Assembly: GCF_004795855.1 (NCBI RefSeq)
Contig: NZ_CP039252.1
Span: 372,001-436,000 of the forward strand
Reading direction: 5' to 3'
Length of the DNA stretch: 64,000 bases
Origin: Hydrogenophaga sp. PAMC20947
Lineage (GTDB): Bacteria; Pseudomonadota; Gammaproteobacteria; Burkholderiales; Burkholderiaceae_C
Shown here: piece by piece, positions 39,037-48,247 of the stretch
Layout of the letters: each line of letters begins with the position of its first letter
Numbering within the stretch: position 1 is the stretch's first letter
Position numbers and translations under genes: made by a program
Notes under the pieces: model-generated
The model's database searches: none
Seen by the model: the letters and a program-made list of their open reading frames with translations, nothing else
Told to the model about the DNA's origin: nothing

Positions 39037-39525
39037 TTGCCGCTCTCAGCACTTTCTTCAGCCCCAGATGACTTCGACTTTGTTGTCGGAGACTGGTTTG
39101 TAAAACATCGTCGCCTCGATAAGCGCTTGGCAAACTGTCACGACTGGACGGCGTTCGATGGCGAAATGTCAACCCACAAGGTACTTGGAGGCTTCGGCAA
39201 CCTTGAAGACAACCTGCTGAAATTCCCAGGCGGGGAATTTCGCGCCATTGCCTTACGCGCTTTCGACAAAGAGTCAGGAACTTGGGCCATTTGGTGGTTG
39301 GATGGTCGCTTCCCTGGCCAATTAGATGTGCCGGTAAAGGGCCGCTTCAAAGATGGCGTCGGCAGCTTCTACGCGGATGACATCCAAGACGGAACTGCGG
39401 TCAAGGTTCGTTTCCTTTGGTCCCGTTCAGGCCTCAACACTTTGCGCTGGGAGCAAGCATTCTCAGCGGACGACGGTGTAGTTTGGGAGACCAACTGGAC
39501 AATGGACTTCACGCGAAAGCCATAG
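39037..39525 (+). CDS. DUF1579-like hypothetical protein
   Basis: A 162-residue protein starting with TTG (MPLSALSSAPDDFDFVVGDWFVKHRRL). The beta-rich pattern DFDFVVGDWFVKHRRLDKRLANCHDW, GGFGNLEDNLLKF, WAIWWLDGRFPGQLDVPVKGRF and LRWEQAFSADDGVVWETNWTMDF fits the lipocalin-like DUF1579 type. It may bind a hydrophobic ligand; the function is unknown. It is a single gene in otherwise degraded DNA. Confidence 0.7.
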   Translation: MPLSALSSAPDDFDFVVGDWFVKHRRLDKRLANCHDWTAFDGEMSTHKVLGGFGNLEDNLLKFPGGEFRAIALRAFDKESGTWAIWWLDGRFPGQLDVPVKGRFKDGVGSFYADDIQDGTAVKVRFLWSRSGLNTLRWEQAFSADDGVVWETNWTMDFTRKP

Positions 39526-40384
39526 GTCCAAAAAAACGTTCGAGGCGCACTGCTGCGCCGCAGCTCAATTCCATCCTTGAACGGCTGCTCTCCCGTTTGA
39601 ACACCGACCGCTCATGGCCGGCAGTGTGAGTAGGAAACTGAACCCGGAAGCTGACCTTCGATTCGCAGGTCCCGTTAGGCCGAAGTCAGGTTTTCGCAGT
39701 CGCAATGGAAACCCGGTTTCGGCCATGAACAGCCCTTGAGACCACCAACTTGAGCGTCGGGTCAAGACTGACTGCGGTCGGTCAATTTCTGACGATAAGT
39801 GACAGTTGCGGCCGCGACCTGCCACTCACCATCACGCGAGCCGTCTGACTGCTGTTCATCAGGCGCCTGAAAGTCAAGCGCGATCAAGCCCAAGAACGGA
39901 TCACTCAGGCGCACATCGCCGACCAAAGGCAGCTTTCTCAGAAGTTTACGAGGGCTACCGACCGGCCTCCGCCAGGCAAGACATTGAAACTCAGCAGCAA
40001 AGCTGGCATCGTTGAGCGTTAGCTACTCGCCATGAAAACGGACCAGGCTTAAGCGCCGTTGTGCCAAGGCGCCTTGAGCTTGAAAACGCCTTGTCCGGCA
40101 TTCTAGGTATGCACACCTGCGCGTTTTCGGGGCGGATCATCCTAAAGTGCACAGCAGAGTCTGGCGCTATGGAACGACAGAATCACATCCGGCGCCGGCT
40201 GGCACGTCTGCAAATACCCACTTCCAATGAAGCAACAATCTCCCTACTGGCGGTGCCGGTTAGTTTGACACTCTCACGCTCGCCGCGCACGATGCAGATG
40301 CGTCAGACATCCGCCGATGTAGAACTCGCACCCCCTCAAGATCCTTAAGTTGCATTGGTTCCTTTCATGCCCTGGCGCAGAAAG
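39526..40384. other. gene-free degraded region
   Basis: No gene is supported; fragments in several frames without clear family patterns. There is no transposase or RNA gene that I recognise. Confidence 0.4.
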
Positions 40385-40392
40385 GCAATCTC

Positions 40393-40773
40393 GTGTTCAA
40401 CAAGAACATCAGCGACCCGAAGGTCTATGAACTCACGATCACGCTGCTCGGAAATAGCGAACTGATCGAAGATGCAGAGTTCGGCCGGCCAGCCGGCTTC
40501 GTGCTGAATTCGGCAGCGTCCGGCGCAACGCAGCAGGCTGTGACGCTGGTAGAAAAGCGCCGCACGACACGCATGAAGGTTCTCCCTACGCCCCCGCAGT
40601 TGAATGGTGAGGCCGGCACCGCGGTCGCCGCCAACGTCACGCGCTTTTCGGCTTGCAGTTGTCGATATCCTCCCTTCATCCTCACACCTCACCGGTTGGC
40701 TAGGTGTTGCACTTCAAGCTTGAGACCGATCTCCCTATCCTCCGACATATTTTGTTGTGATGTGGCAGTGTGA
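40393..40773 (+). pseudogene. possible gene fragment of unknown origin
   Basis: A frame reads FNKNISDPKVYELTITLLGN and GFVLNSAASGATQQAVTLVE, which looks like real protein sequence at its start and then degenerates. There is no plausible start codon with a ribosome binding site. It may be the inner piece of a broken gene; low confidence. Confidence 0.25.
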
Positions 40774-40793
40774 CTAAAAACGAGAGGACATCA

Positions 40794-43700
40794 ATGGCCG
40801 CCGATCAAACCGACACAGCGCCGACATTCCGGGCCACAGGCCTTGTGGTTGAATCTGAAACTCGCGAAGGGTTGCCTAGTCTGATTGTCACGCTCTATCA
40901 GACCGAAAAGCCTAGCGGCGCGTTTGGTCTAGCGGGTGCCGCAAGGCTTGCGGAAACTGGGCACCGCCTGGGTAGTGTGATGACGGATGCTGATGGTGTT
41001 TTTCAAATAGCGTATGTGCCTCGTCTGAGTGACGCGGGCGGGCCGCATCTGGTTTTGGTCGTGGCTGGGCCGGACGATGGTTTGGCAGAGGGTGACGGCG
41101 TGCTGCATGTGTCAGCCAAAGCGCGACGCAGCGCAGGACGGGTTGAAACCTTCAGCATCGCCATTGCAGGCAAGCAGTTGGCCCTCTCTGGGCTGGGCGT
41201 GCGGCCCACAACCCAAAGCCGCGTCGCCTCATACAAAGATGACTGGGCCGCCGAGCAGAACTTCTCTGCGGACATCGCTGACTTCCACAAAGAAGAAGTC
41301 AAGGCCGAGATCGAGGACCGCGAGCAGTTCCGCAAAGAGTTGCTGGATCAGGTGGCGACCGACACCTCGATTGCGACGTTCCCCGGCGCGGTTGTGACCG
41401 ACAACAAGATCGATGAAAGCCTGAACGCGGTGATCGAACGCTCGGTTACCAAGGCCAACAGCACGATTGCGAACGCGCGCGGCGTTCCAGTCAACCTTTA
41501 CCTCACCGCAGATGACCGCTCTAGGCTGCAACCATTTTTTGACGCCGCCGTTGACGGGTTTGCCGCCATCCCTGAAACCGCGCTGCGTGACATTTTGTTT
41601 CGCGCTCAAGCCTCGGAAAACCCAGGCACGCTGCTGATCCACAACAACCCCATTGCGCGGTTCTGCGCCGAGCAGACCTTTGGCGAAATCTGCGCCTCGC
41701 GCCACACCGATTTGGCCGAACCAGTTGACGTGGAAGGGGATGACACGGTTGATGATAGGGGCGGGCAGGGAGATGACACAGTCCCCGCCATCGCTCCTCT
41801 GACCAACGAGACTGTGCCGCTTTATGCCGCACGGTTTCTGGACGGTGCTCGCTCGCCCGATGACGTACTCTCGGAGACGTTGTCTGGAAAGCGGCTCAGC
41901 AAGGAAGGTCTGGAGGATGCGGTTGATGGGTTTTCGCTACGCGTCGGCCCCGCCGATGTGCCCGCCTACTACGATTTTCAAAGCCTGCAGATCGCCTTTG
42001 ATCACGTCTGGAAGGTGTTGCTCGACGAAGAGGTGGTCGACACCGCCGTGCGGCTGAACAAGGCCTATAAGAAGAAGACTGGCTTCAGCTTGTCGCAGCG
42101 CTTTGGCGGATCAATAGTGGAAACGGTCAATTCGCCGCAAGTGGCTTATGAATCTGTGCCCCGCGTGGTGCCTGCGGTGGTCATGGCGCAGTTTGACATC
42201 ACGCTGCCAGAATGGACCGATCTGAACGCCACCTATCAGGCGAAACTGCGCGAGATTGCGACCGAGCTTGAGGAGGGCTGCAAGACCACCAGAACATCTT
42301 CACTTTCAAACGACGGCCGGACCCAGACAAATATCATTAACACCATCGGTTCGTCGCATGCCTGCGAAAAGCGCCGTCAGGATCGGCGTGAACAGGGCGA
42401 AAGGCTGATCGACAGCGTGCGGCACGATGATTACTACACGCTTCACAAAACCCTGCGCGACCTTAAGGCGCGGCTGGATGCGGATTACGAATTTACCGTG
42501 TTTGCGGCCAACCGTTCAAGCCAGGCGGTGAATTTTGGCCTTCTGAATGACTACCGGCAGGAATGGACGCCGATCAATTACCAGGCGGGCAAACTGGTCA
42601 AGACCATCCCGCTGACCCCCAAGGAGGAGCGCCGCTATTCGATGAAGGTCATGCGCAAGCTAAGCCATTCCCAAAAAGAGGCGGTCAAAAACAACTCATC
42701 TGTGTCTGCCGAGCAAAGCTCAACCTCGCGGGTCGAGTCTGAGATCATGGAGAAGGCGCAGAACAAGACGGATTTCAATTTGAACGCGTCGGGCAGTTAC
42801 AACGTCGGTGTATCCAAGGGCAAACAGACCACAACCTTTGGCGTTGAAGCGCAGCAGGAATCGTCATCCGCGCGCAAGGATTTCCGCGAAGCGGTGCTGA
42901 AGGCCACGCAGGAATACAAGGACGAACGCAGCGTCCAGATAGACACCGAAGAATCGGAAACCAGCGAATACACCGAGTCCGGCATCATCATTAATCCCAA
43001 CGATGAGCTGTCGGTCACCTATCTGTTCTACGAGTTGCAACGCCGCTACCGCGTGTCCGAACAGTTGCACCGCGTGCAGCCGGTGGTACTGGTGGCGCAA
43101 GAGGTTCCCGCCCCACATCAGATCACCGAAAGCTGGGTGATCTCGAATGACTGGATCATCAACCGCGCGCTGCTTGATGACAGTTTCCGCATGGCGCTTA
43201 GCTATTTGGGCACCAAAAGCGTGGGTGACGATTTTGCCCTGCGCGAATTGCGTCGCAACCTGCGCCAGCAGCGCAATCTGGTGGAAACGCTGCGCCTTGA
43301 ATACGCGATGGCAAGTCGGGAGGCCGAGAACCGCTATGCTGCGCTGGAAGGGGCGATCTCTTCGCGGATCGGCGAAGAGGAAGAAGAGGCAACCGACGGC
43401 TGGTTCAGCGATATCGGTGATTTCTTCGGGGGCGGCGGGCAGGATCCCGAGGCCGCCAAGGCGCGCGAACTGGCTGCTAAGGATGCCCACCAGCGCGCGC
43501 TGGAGCGGGCCGAGAAACAGGGTGCGGCGCTGAAAGGCGAAGTGCGCACGCTGCATTCCATCACCCGCGAATACAACGAAACCCTGCGCACCCATCTTGA
43601 CAATGAGACCCGCGTAAAACGGCTGCTGGTGCATATCCGCAAGAATATCTTTCATTACATGCAGGCGATCTGGCGGATGGAGCCGCCGGATCAGCGTTTC

Positions 43701-44447
43701 ATGCGGCTGCACAAGGTCAAGGTGCCCACCGTTGAACTGGCCACGGTGCCCGATCCTCAGAACCCCGCCATTCAGGTGCCCAACCGCACCTATTTTGTCG
43801 ACGTAGTCGCGCGCGAGGATATCTTTGCCGATTTCCGCCCCGCAGGCACCACCAAGCACCGGGCCTTCATGTCGGGCACGGTCCGAAAGGGCCTTGCACC
43901 GCGTCCGTTGGTCGAGGTGGCGGATCTGGACTCGATGCTGGGGTTCAAGGGCAATTACATGATCTTCCCGCTGAAAGAGCACAACGCCCTGACAGAGTTT
44001 ATGGCAGCACCCTATATCGACGCCGCCTTCGGCGCGATGGACCCGGACGAGCTAAGCAATGTCAGTTTGAAGGATTACAGCCGCTATGTCTGCTGCCTGC
44101 ATGACACGCTTTCGGAAGAGGCGTTCACCGCGCTCAAGCCCAATCTGAAGAAATGGCTCAAGGCGCTGCTGTCCGATCCGCTGCGCAATGGCGATGAGAT
44201 CGTCGTGCCGACCGGGTCTTTATTCATAGAATCGCTGCCGGGCACGCATCCGCTGCTCGAAGACTTCAAACTGCGCCACCGCGAACTGGACGTCTACAAA
44301 GCGCAGAACGAGGTGCGCCATGGTGGGCTTGAGGCGCTGCGTCTGGCCGCTCGGCTGGTCAATTCCGAACGCGGTGATCCCGATGTGGACAAGACCATCG
44401 TCGTCGAGGGCGGGCTTGCGCCACATATCGGTGTCGAAGACGCGTGA
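40794..44447 (+). CDS. very large protein of unknown function, first gene of a two-gene locus
   Basis: A 1217-residue protein. ATG 40794 (MAADQTDTAPTFRATGLVVE) is 7 nt after AGAGGA; a GTG 24 bp upstream lacks such a site. The first 130 residues look like a beta-sandwich of the carboxypeptidase-regulatory/transthyretin-like kind (TGLVVESETREGLPSLIVTL ... VMTDADGVFQIAYV). An acidic linker (GDDTVDDRGGQGDD) lies near residue 320. A Ser/Gln-rich, mostly helical middle follows (residues 600-740, NASGSYNVGVSKGKQ), then NPNDELSVTYLFYELQRRYR, a charged coiled coil with FFGGGG (about 870), and IFHYMQAIWRMEPPDQRFM. No signal peptide or membrane segment is seen. I recall similar long coiled-coil proteins in other bacteria but cannot name the family. 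Base use differs from neighbouring chromosomal genes. Confidence 0.75.
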   Translation: MAADQTDTAPTFRATGLVVESETREGLPSLIVTLYQTEKPSGAFGLAGAARLAETGHRLGSVMTDADGVFQIAYVPRLSDAGGPHLVLVVAGPDDGLAEGDGVLHVSAKARRSAGRVETFSIAIAGKQLALSGLGVRPTTQSRVASYKDDWAAEQNFSADIADFHKEEVKAEIEDREQFRKELLDQVATDTSIATFPGAVVTDNKIDESLNAVIERSVTKANSTIANARGVPVNLYLTADDRSRLQPFFDAAVDGFAAIPETALRDILFRAQASENPGTLLIHNNPIARFCAEQTFGEICASRHTDLAEPVDVEGDDTVDDRGGQGDDTVPAIAPLTNETVPLYAARFLDGARSPDDVLSETLSGKRLSKEGLEDAVDGFSLRVGPADVPAYYDFQSLQIAFDHVWKVLLDEEVVDTAVRLNKAYKKKTGFSLSQRFGGSIVETVNSPQVAYESVPRVVPAVVMAQFDITLPEWTDLNATYQAKLREIATELEEGCKTTRTSSLSNDGRTQTNIINTIGSSHACEKRRQDRREQGERLIDSVRHDDYYTLHKTLRDLKARLDADYEFTVFAANRSSQAVNFGLLNDYRQEWTPINYQAGKLVKTIPLTPKEERRYSMKVMRKLSHSQKEAVKNNSSVSAEQSSTSRVESEIMEKAQNKTDFNLNASGSYNVGVSKGKQTTTFGVEAQQESSSARKDFREAVLKATQEYKDERSVQIDTEESETSEYTESGIIINPNDELSVTYLFYELQRRYRVSEQLHRVQPVVLVAQEVPAPHQITESWVISNDWIINRALLDDSFRMALSYLGTKSVGDDFALRELRRNLRQQRNLVETLRLEYAMASREAENRYAALEGAISSRIGEEEEEATDGWFSDIGDFFGGGGQDPEAAKARELAAKDAHQRALERAEKQGAALKGEVRTLHSITREYNETLRTHLDNETRVKRLLVHIRKNIFHYMQAIWRMEPPDQRFMRLHKVKVPTVELATVPDPQNPAIQVPNRTYFVDVVAREDIFADFRPAGTTKHRAFMSGTVRKGLAPRPLVEVADLDSMLGFKGNYMIFPLKEHNALTEFMAAPYIDAAFGAMDPDELSNVSLKDYSRYVCCLHDTLSEEAFTALKPNLKKWLKALLSDPLRNGDEIVVPTGSLFIESLPGTHPLLEDFKLRHRELDVYKAQNEVRHGGLEALRLAARLVNSERGDPDVDKTIVVEGGLAPHIGVEDA

Positions 44448-44483
44448 GGATGACGGGCGCTTGCGTCAGCGCGGAGGTGCCCC

Positions 44484-47414
44484 ATGGCGGATAACGACGC
44501 GGATGACGCAGCCGCAAAGACGGTTGCGCCGACAGATGCCGAACGCGGCACCAATACCGCTTGGCTTGGCATCCCCTACAAGCCTGTCGAGACGTTTCTC
44601 AGTGTCTATGACGCCAAGGCGGGCACCATGGTTGTGTGCCACGATGTCACGTTGGACATGCTGGAAAATAGGGCTGCCGCGCTGCCACGCGGCCCTGTCA
44701 ATTGGCCGCGCGAGCAACCGGAGATCCTTTACGGTCGGAGGGAGCTGGACAGTCTCCTGTTTCACGGCTGGCTGGCCACAGCCCTGACCGGCCCTACCCC
44801 GTGCCTGTTTCGCCTGCTGTGGCTTGTGGATGACGCGCTGACCATTTCTACCCACGCGACCTATCCGCGCAAGTTCATGGACCTGGCTGACATGGCCCTG
44901 CGCATCGCCGCCACGATTGAGGCACGGACCTCCAAACCCTACCGGGTGTCTTTTCGTGACAATCCGGCCCTTGATCCCGCGATCCTCAAGGTGCCGCCGA
45001 TGGACCGGCTGCCCGACTGGCAACGCTTTGCCGATCTACGCAGCGGACGGGCACGCTCTGCTGTGACGAAGGACACCTCGGCCGCAAAAATAACGCTGGA
45101 AGACCGCGAAGCGTGGGCGGATCTGATGGACAAATTCGCCGATGAGTTGCGAAACACCATCGGCAAGGGCCGTATCGCTGTTGAAACCCGCGGCACGCGC
45201 ACACCGGTCATCTCGCGCGCGCTTGCCACATTGCGCGGGCTCACCTTTGGCGATGCGGGAAAATCCTCGCACTTGCGCGTCACGGCACAGTGGGCAGACA
45301 AACCCATCGGCTCAACCGTCGGCATCATCCTTTACAGCAGCGTCTATTCGGTGGTGCTGGACGGACGCGGCGAGCCGGTGACCCTACCCGGCATCGCGCC
45401 CTATTCGCTGCTTATTCAGGGGCCGGGGGAAAACATGCTGCGCAGGCTTCCTCACCCGGGGCTTTATGTCAGCCTTGGGATACTTGCCAGCTATCAGCTG
45501 CGCGTGACCGGGCCACACAAGACACAGGTGCTGGTCCATGGCAGTATGTTCGGATTGCAGCGTGAAGTCATGGGGTTCAGCCGGCAAGGGCTGGGCGCAG
45601 AGGCCTCGACACACCCGCTGCAGAACCGGTTGCAGAATTATCTGGACCGCACACATCGCGGACATACGCTGGTATCGATTGTCACGCCGGACGCCTTCGC
45701 CTCAGGCTCGCTCAGCTTCGCCAGGCTCAAGAGTACGATCTACAAGCTGATCCCGCTGATGGCGGAGTTTGCGCTGAAATACGTCAAGGCCGAGCTTGCC
45801 AAGCTGCCCGAGACCTACAAAGACAAGATCGCGCAGATCGCCGCCGATTTCATCCCCGATGCCGTCAAGGATGCGGTCCGCGCTTGGGCGATCAATTGGC
45901 TGATCAAGAAAGTTGGTAAAACGATCATTCCCGGGGTCAACCTGATCTCTGCCATCGCCGACGCGATTGATGATGACGGAGATGCCGAGCGTATACGCAA
46001 TATCGCCGCCTGCCTGACTATGGCAACTCTCAGCGGCAAGTCCGATGACATGGTCATCACCTCGAAAATCCTGTCAAAAATTGCCGTGAATGAGGTTGGC
46101 AAGCGGATTGTGCAGAAAGTCATCGCCGAGACCGGCAAGCAGGTAAGCAAGCAAGTTGGCAAACGCATGGCTGCAAGGGACACAGGTCAAATCGAAACAG
46201 ACCAGATCGACGCGCCGGATGTTGAGGGTGCGCCGCCGCCAAGGGCCGACGCGCCCGTACCGTCGGCGCCGGAAACCCTGCCGCCAGAGATGCGAGCCCC
46301 CGCTCAGAACCCACCACGCGCCAAAGCGCTCGCGCCGAATGCACCTGATCCTGGTGCGGATCCGCGTGGCAAGGAGCCGCCCAAGCCGCCCGCGTCAAGC
46401 CCACCCGCAGATCCCGATGCTGCCCGCAACATCCAGGATCGCGGGTTGGGTAAACCCGAAGAGGCCGCCGAAAAGCGCGGCGTGGCCGCGAAAACCAGAG
46501 CCAATACGCCGAGCACTGAGGCGCCCCAACCCGCTGCGAAAAAAACCAATGGCACGCCACCGACCCGCCGTCGGGGTGCTGAGGCCGCAGAGGCGAAAAA
46601 ACACCGCGATGCTGAGAAGGCGGAAGGCGACGCGCTCCTGAAACGCGCCAAGGCCCATGAGGCGGCCATGCGCGCAGAAGACGCCCGCGCGCGCGGCGAA
46701 ACCGCCGCCGATACTGACCTGCGCGAAACCCATGACGCCCATACTGAAGGCACAGGGACGGGGCAGGCGCGCAAGGCCATCGGTCATCGGGAAAAGGAAG
46801 ATCAGGGGCTTGGCGTCATAGACAAACCCAAAAAGGGGGAACCCACGGGCAAGGACAGCGGGTTGATCGGCGAGGGGCGGGAACAAGAAAATGCCGGTAT
46901 CAAACGTGAGGTTCCGGAGTATTCGAAAGCGATCTCGGGGCCCACCAAGAAAGACCTGCGACGCGAGATCCTAGTCAGTGTAGCGCGCGGCAAACGCGAT
47001 GGTCTGATCAAGTTCGCAGAGAAAATCGGGCTATCGAAAGACGGGCTTCGCGAAGTTGAAATCCCGGCTCCGCATGGCACCCGCAAGGTACGTCGCTATG
47101 ACCGCGCCTACCGCGATGACAAGGGGGTCGTGCTGGTCGAGGCGAAAAACTACATGAAATCAACTCTGCGTCCGATCGACATCAAACAGCAACTGGCCAA
47201 TGATCAGGCGATCATGCAAAGCCACGACGTGCGCATCGAGATGTATCTGGAAGGCAATGTTCATCCCGATACGATGGATCGATTAAATAGGATCGAAAAG
47301 AAATTTCCGGAACAATTCCTCATCCGCAAGGGCGAAACCTTCGAATATAAGCCCAAGAGGGAGGCCCTAAAGAAATACAGGGAGCGACGTCGGAAAGGCA
47401 AAGAAAAAAAATAG
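44484..47414 (+). CDS. large putative toxin/effector with C-terminal PD-(D/E)XK nuclease-like domain
   Basis: A 976-residue protein; GGAGG stands 5 nt before ATG 44484, 36 bp after the first gene. Residues 1-420 are an uncharacterised domain. Residues about 420-560 are hydrophobic and helical (for example KDAVRAWAINWLIKKVGKTI then IIPGVNLISAIADAI), possibly membrane-active or packing. Residues 570-820 are a Pro/Ala/Lys-rich linker. The last 120 residues end in YDRAYRDDKGVVLVEAKNYM: an Asp then V-E-A-K, the D-(x)n-ExK pattern of PD-(D/E)XK nucleases, near residue 880. This layout (body, linker, nuclease tip) is typical of polymorphic toxins. No immunity gene is seen downstream. Confidence 0.72.
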   Translation: MADNDADDAAAKTVAPTDAERGTNTAWLGIPYKPVETFLSVYDAKAGTMVVCHDVTLDMLENRAAALPRGPVNWPREQPEILYGRRELDSLLFHGWLATALTGPTPCLFRLLWLVDDALTISTHATYPRKFMDLADMALRIAATIEARTSKPYRVSFRDNPALDPAILKVPPMDRLPDWQRFADLRSGRARSAVTKDTSAAKITLEDREAWADLMDKFADELRNTIGKGRIAVETRGTRTPVISRALATLRGLTFGDAGKSSHLRVTAQWADKPIGSTVGIILYSSVYSVVLDGRGEPVTLPGIAPYSLLIQGPGENMLRRLPHPGLYVSLGILASYQLRVTGPHKTQVLVHGSMFGLQREVMGFSRQGLGAEASTHPLQNRLQNYLDRTHRGHTLVSIVTPDAFASGSLSFARLKSTIYKLIPLMAEFALKYVKAELAKLPETYKDKIAQIAADFIPDAVKDAVRAWAINWLIKKVGKTIIPGVNLISAIADAIDDDGDAERIRNIAACLTMATLSGKSDDMVITSKILSKIAVNEVGKRIVQKVIAETGKQVSKQVGKRMAARDTGQIETDQIDAPDVEGAPPPRADAPVPSAPETLPPEMRAPAQNPPRAKALAPNAPDPGADPRGKEPPKPPASSPPADPDAARNIQDRGLGKPEEAAEKRGVAAKTRANTPSTEAPQPAAKKTNGTPPTRRRGAEAAEAKKHRDAEKAEGDALLKRAKAHEAAMRAEDARARGETAADTDLRETHDAHTEGTGTGQARKAIGHREKEDQGLGVIDKPKKGEPTGKDSGLIGEGREQENAGIKREVPEYSKAISGPTKKDLRREILVSVARGKRDGLIKFAEKIGLSKDGLREVEIPAPHGTRKVRRYDRAYRDDKGVVLVEAKNYMKSTLRPIDIKQQLANDQAIMQSHDVRIEMYLEGNVHPDTMDRLNRIEKKFPEQFLIRKGETFEYKPKREALKKYRERRRKGKEKK

Positions 47415-47424
47415 CCCCATGGTG

Positions 47425-47601
47425 TTATCGGAAATGGAACCGTTCGGCGAGGCCATGCTTGAGGGCGAAGTGGACCAGCTCGGCGTCGGTGTGCAGGCCC
47501 AGAGTTTCCATCATCTGGTACCTGTGGAACTCCACAGTGCGCGGCGAGATCCCGAGAACTGACGCGATCTGCTTCGCCGGCTGGCCTTTGACCGCGAGTT
47601 A
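47425..47601 (-). pseudogene. LuxR-type HTH fragment
   Basis: The minus strand reads LAVKGQPAKQIASVLGISPR then TVEFHRYQMMETLGLHTDAE and ends FALKHGLAERFHFR, the C-terminal helix-turn-helix of a LuxR/NarL-type response regulator. There is no receiver domain upstream; the frame runs into tandem repeats. A truncated remnant. Confidence 0.7.
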
Positions 47602-47603
47602 CA

Positions 47604-47652
47604 GTGCCTCGCGCTGCCTCGCGCTGCCTCGCGCTGCCTCGGCGCGAGGCAG
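47604..47652. repeat. 10-bp tandem repeats next to LuxR fragment
   Basis: GCGCTGCCTC occurs three times in a row at 47611-47640, with a partial copy before it, then GGCGCGAGGCAG at 47641-47652, which can fold back on the repeats. Probably slippage at the break point of the LuxR remnant. Confidence 0.7.
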
Positions 47653-47973
47653 CCGAGTGATCCGCTGCCATGCGCCGCTAGCTGGTACGTGAGATAGGTC
47701 TTGCAGTCATGCGCGGACCGCAAGGTCAACGCCAGTTCGACCGTCGAGGCTCGCCGTGGTAGATCTGCTCTCAATTGAGGTCCAATTCTCCGCGGTGACT
47801 GGCGATGTCGGCAGCACGTCGAAACCGGCCACCGGGAGCTAGCAATCGTCGAGTCTTGGATGCCCGCTTGGCCTCCAAAACCGTGAGTTCAGTCGACGAG
47901 GGCGGCCTACTGCAACCGCTGCATTCCCGTCCTTGGTGGCAGGACATCGACCGGCAGTTCAGGGTCGGGAGCA
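47653..47973. other. gene-free region before the left inverted repeat
   Basis: No gene is supported; the frames are short and unrelated to known families. It separates the LuxR remnant from the left 173-bp inverted repeat. Confidence 0.4.
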
Positions 47974-48146
47974 CCAGTTCACCTTCGGCGTGAGCAGTCG
48001 TTCCAGCGATCTTGTCTGCCTGGCCTCAGTTGGATGACCGGTCTGGGTGGTCAACCGGCCGCTCGGTGCCTCGTTCCGCGAATGACAGGTTACGAAGCTC
48101 GCGAGCGTTCAGGCGTCAACGTCCTATGTCCGCACCCAGCCTTTAC
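47974..48146 (+). repeat. left 173-bp inverted repeat
   Basis: It starts CCAGTTCACCTTCGGCGTGA and ends near CAGCCTTTAC. The right repeat at 53760-53932 is its reverse complement with roughly 85-90% identity by eye, including GACCGGTCTGGGTGGTCAAC and CGCGAATGACAGGTTACGAA. The two copies point inward and flank the mobilization module. Confidence 0.85.
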
Positions 48147-48247
48147 TCGCCACTCAGCTTGCTGGTCTCAGGTGCCGTTCATGGTCGCAATCGCTGACGA
48201 GCTTATCCGTTTGTCTTTGGATCCTTGGCCCCGGCGGTGCCCACAGA

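Noticed and set aside
47419..47562. 47-codon plus-strand frame as immunity gene for the nuclease-tipped protein
   Set aside because: It lies antisense to the LuxR helix-turn-helix remnant, whose protein pattern is clear on the other strand.
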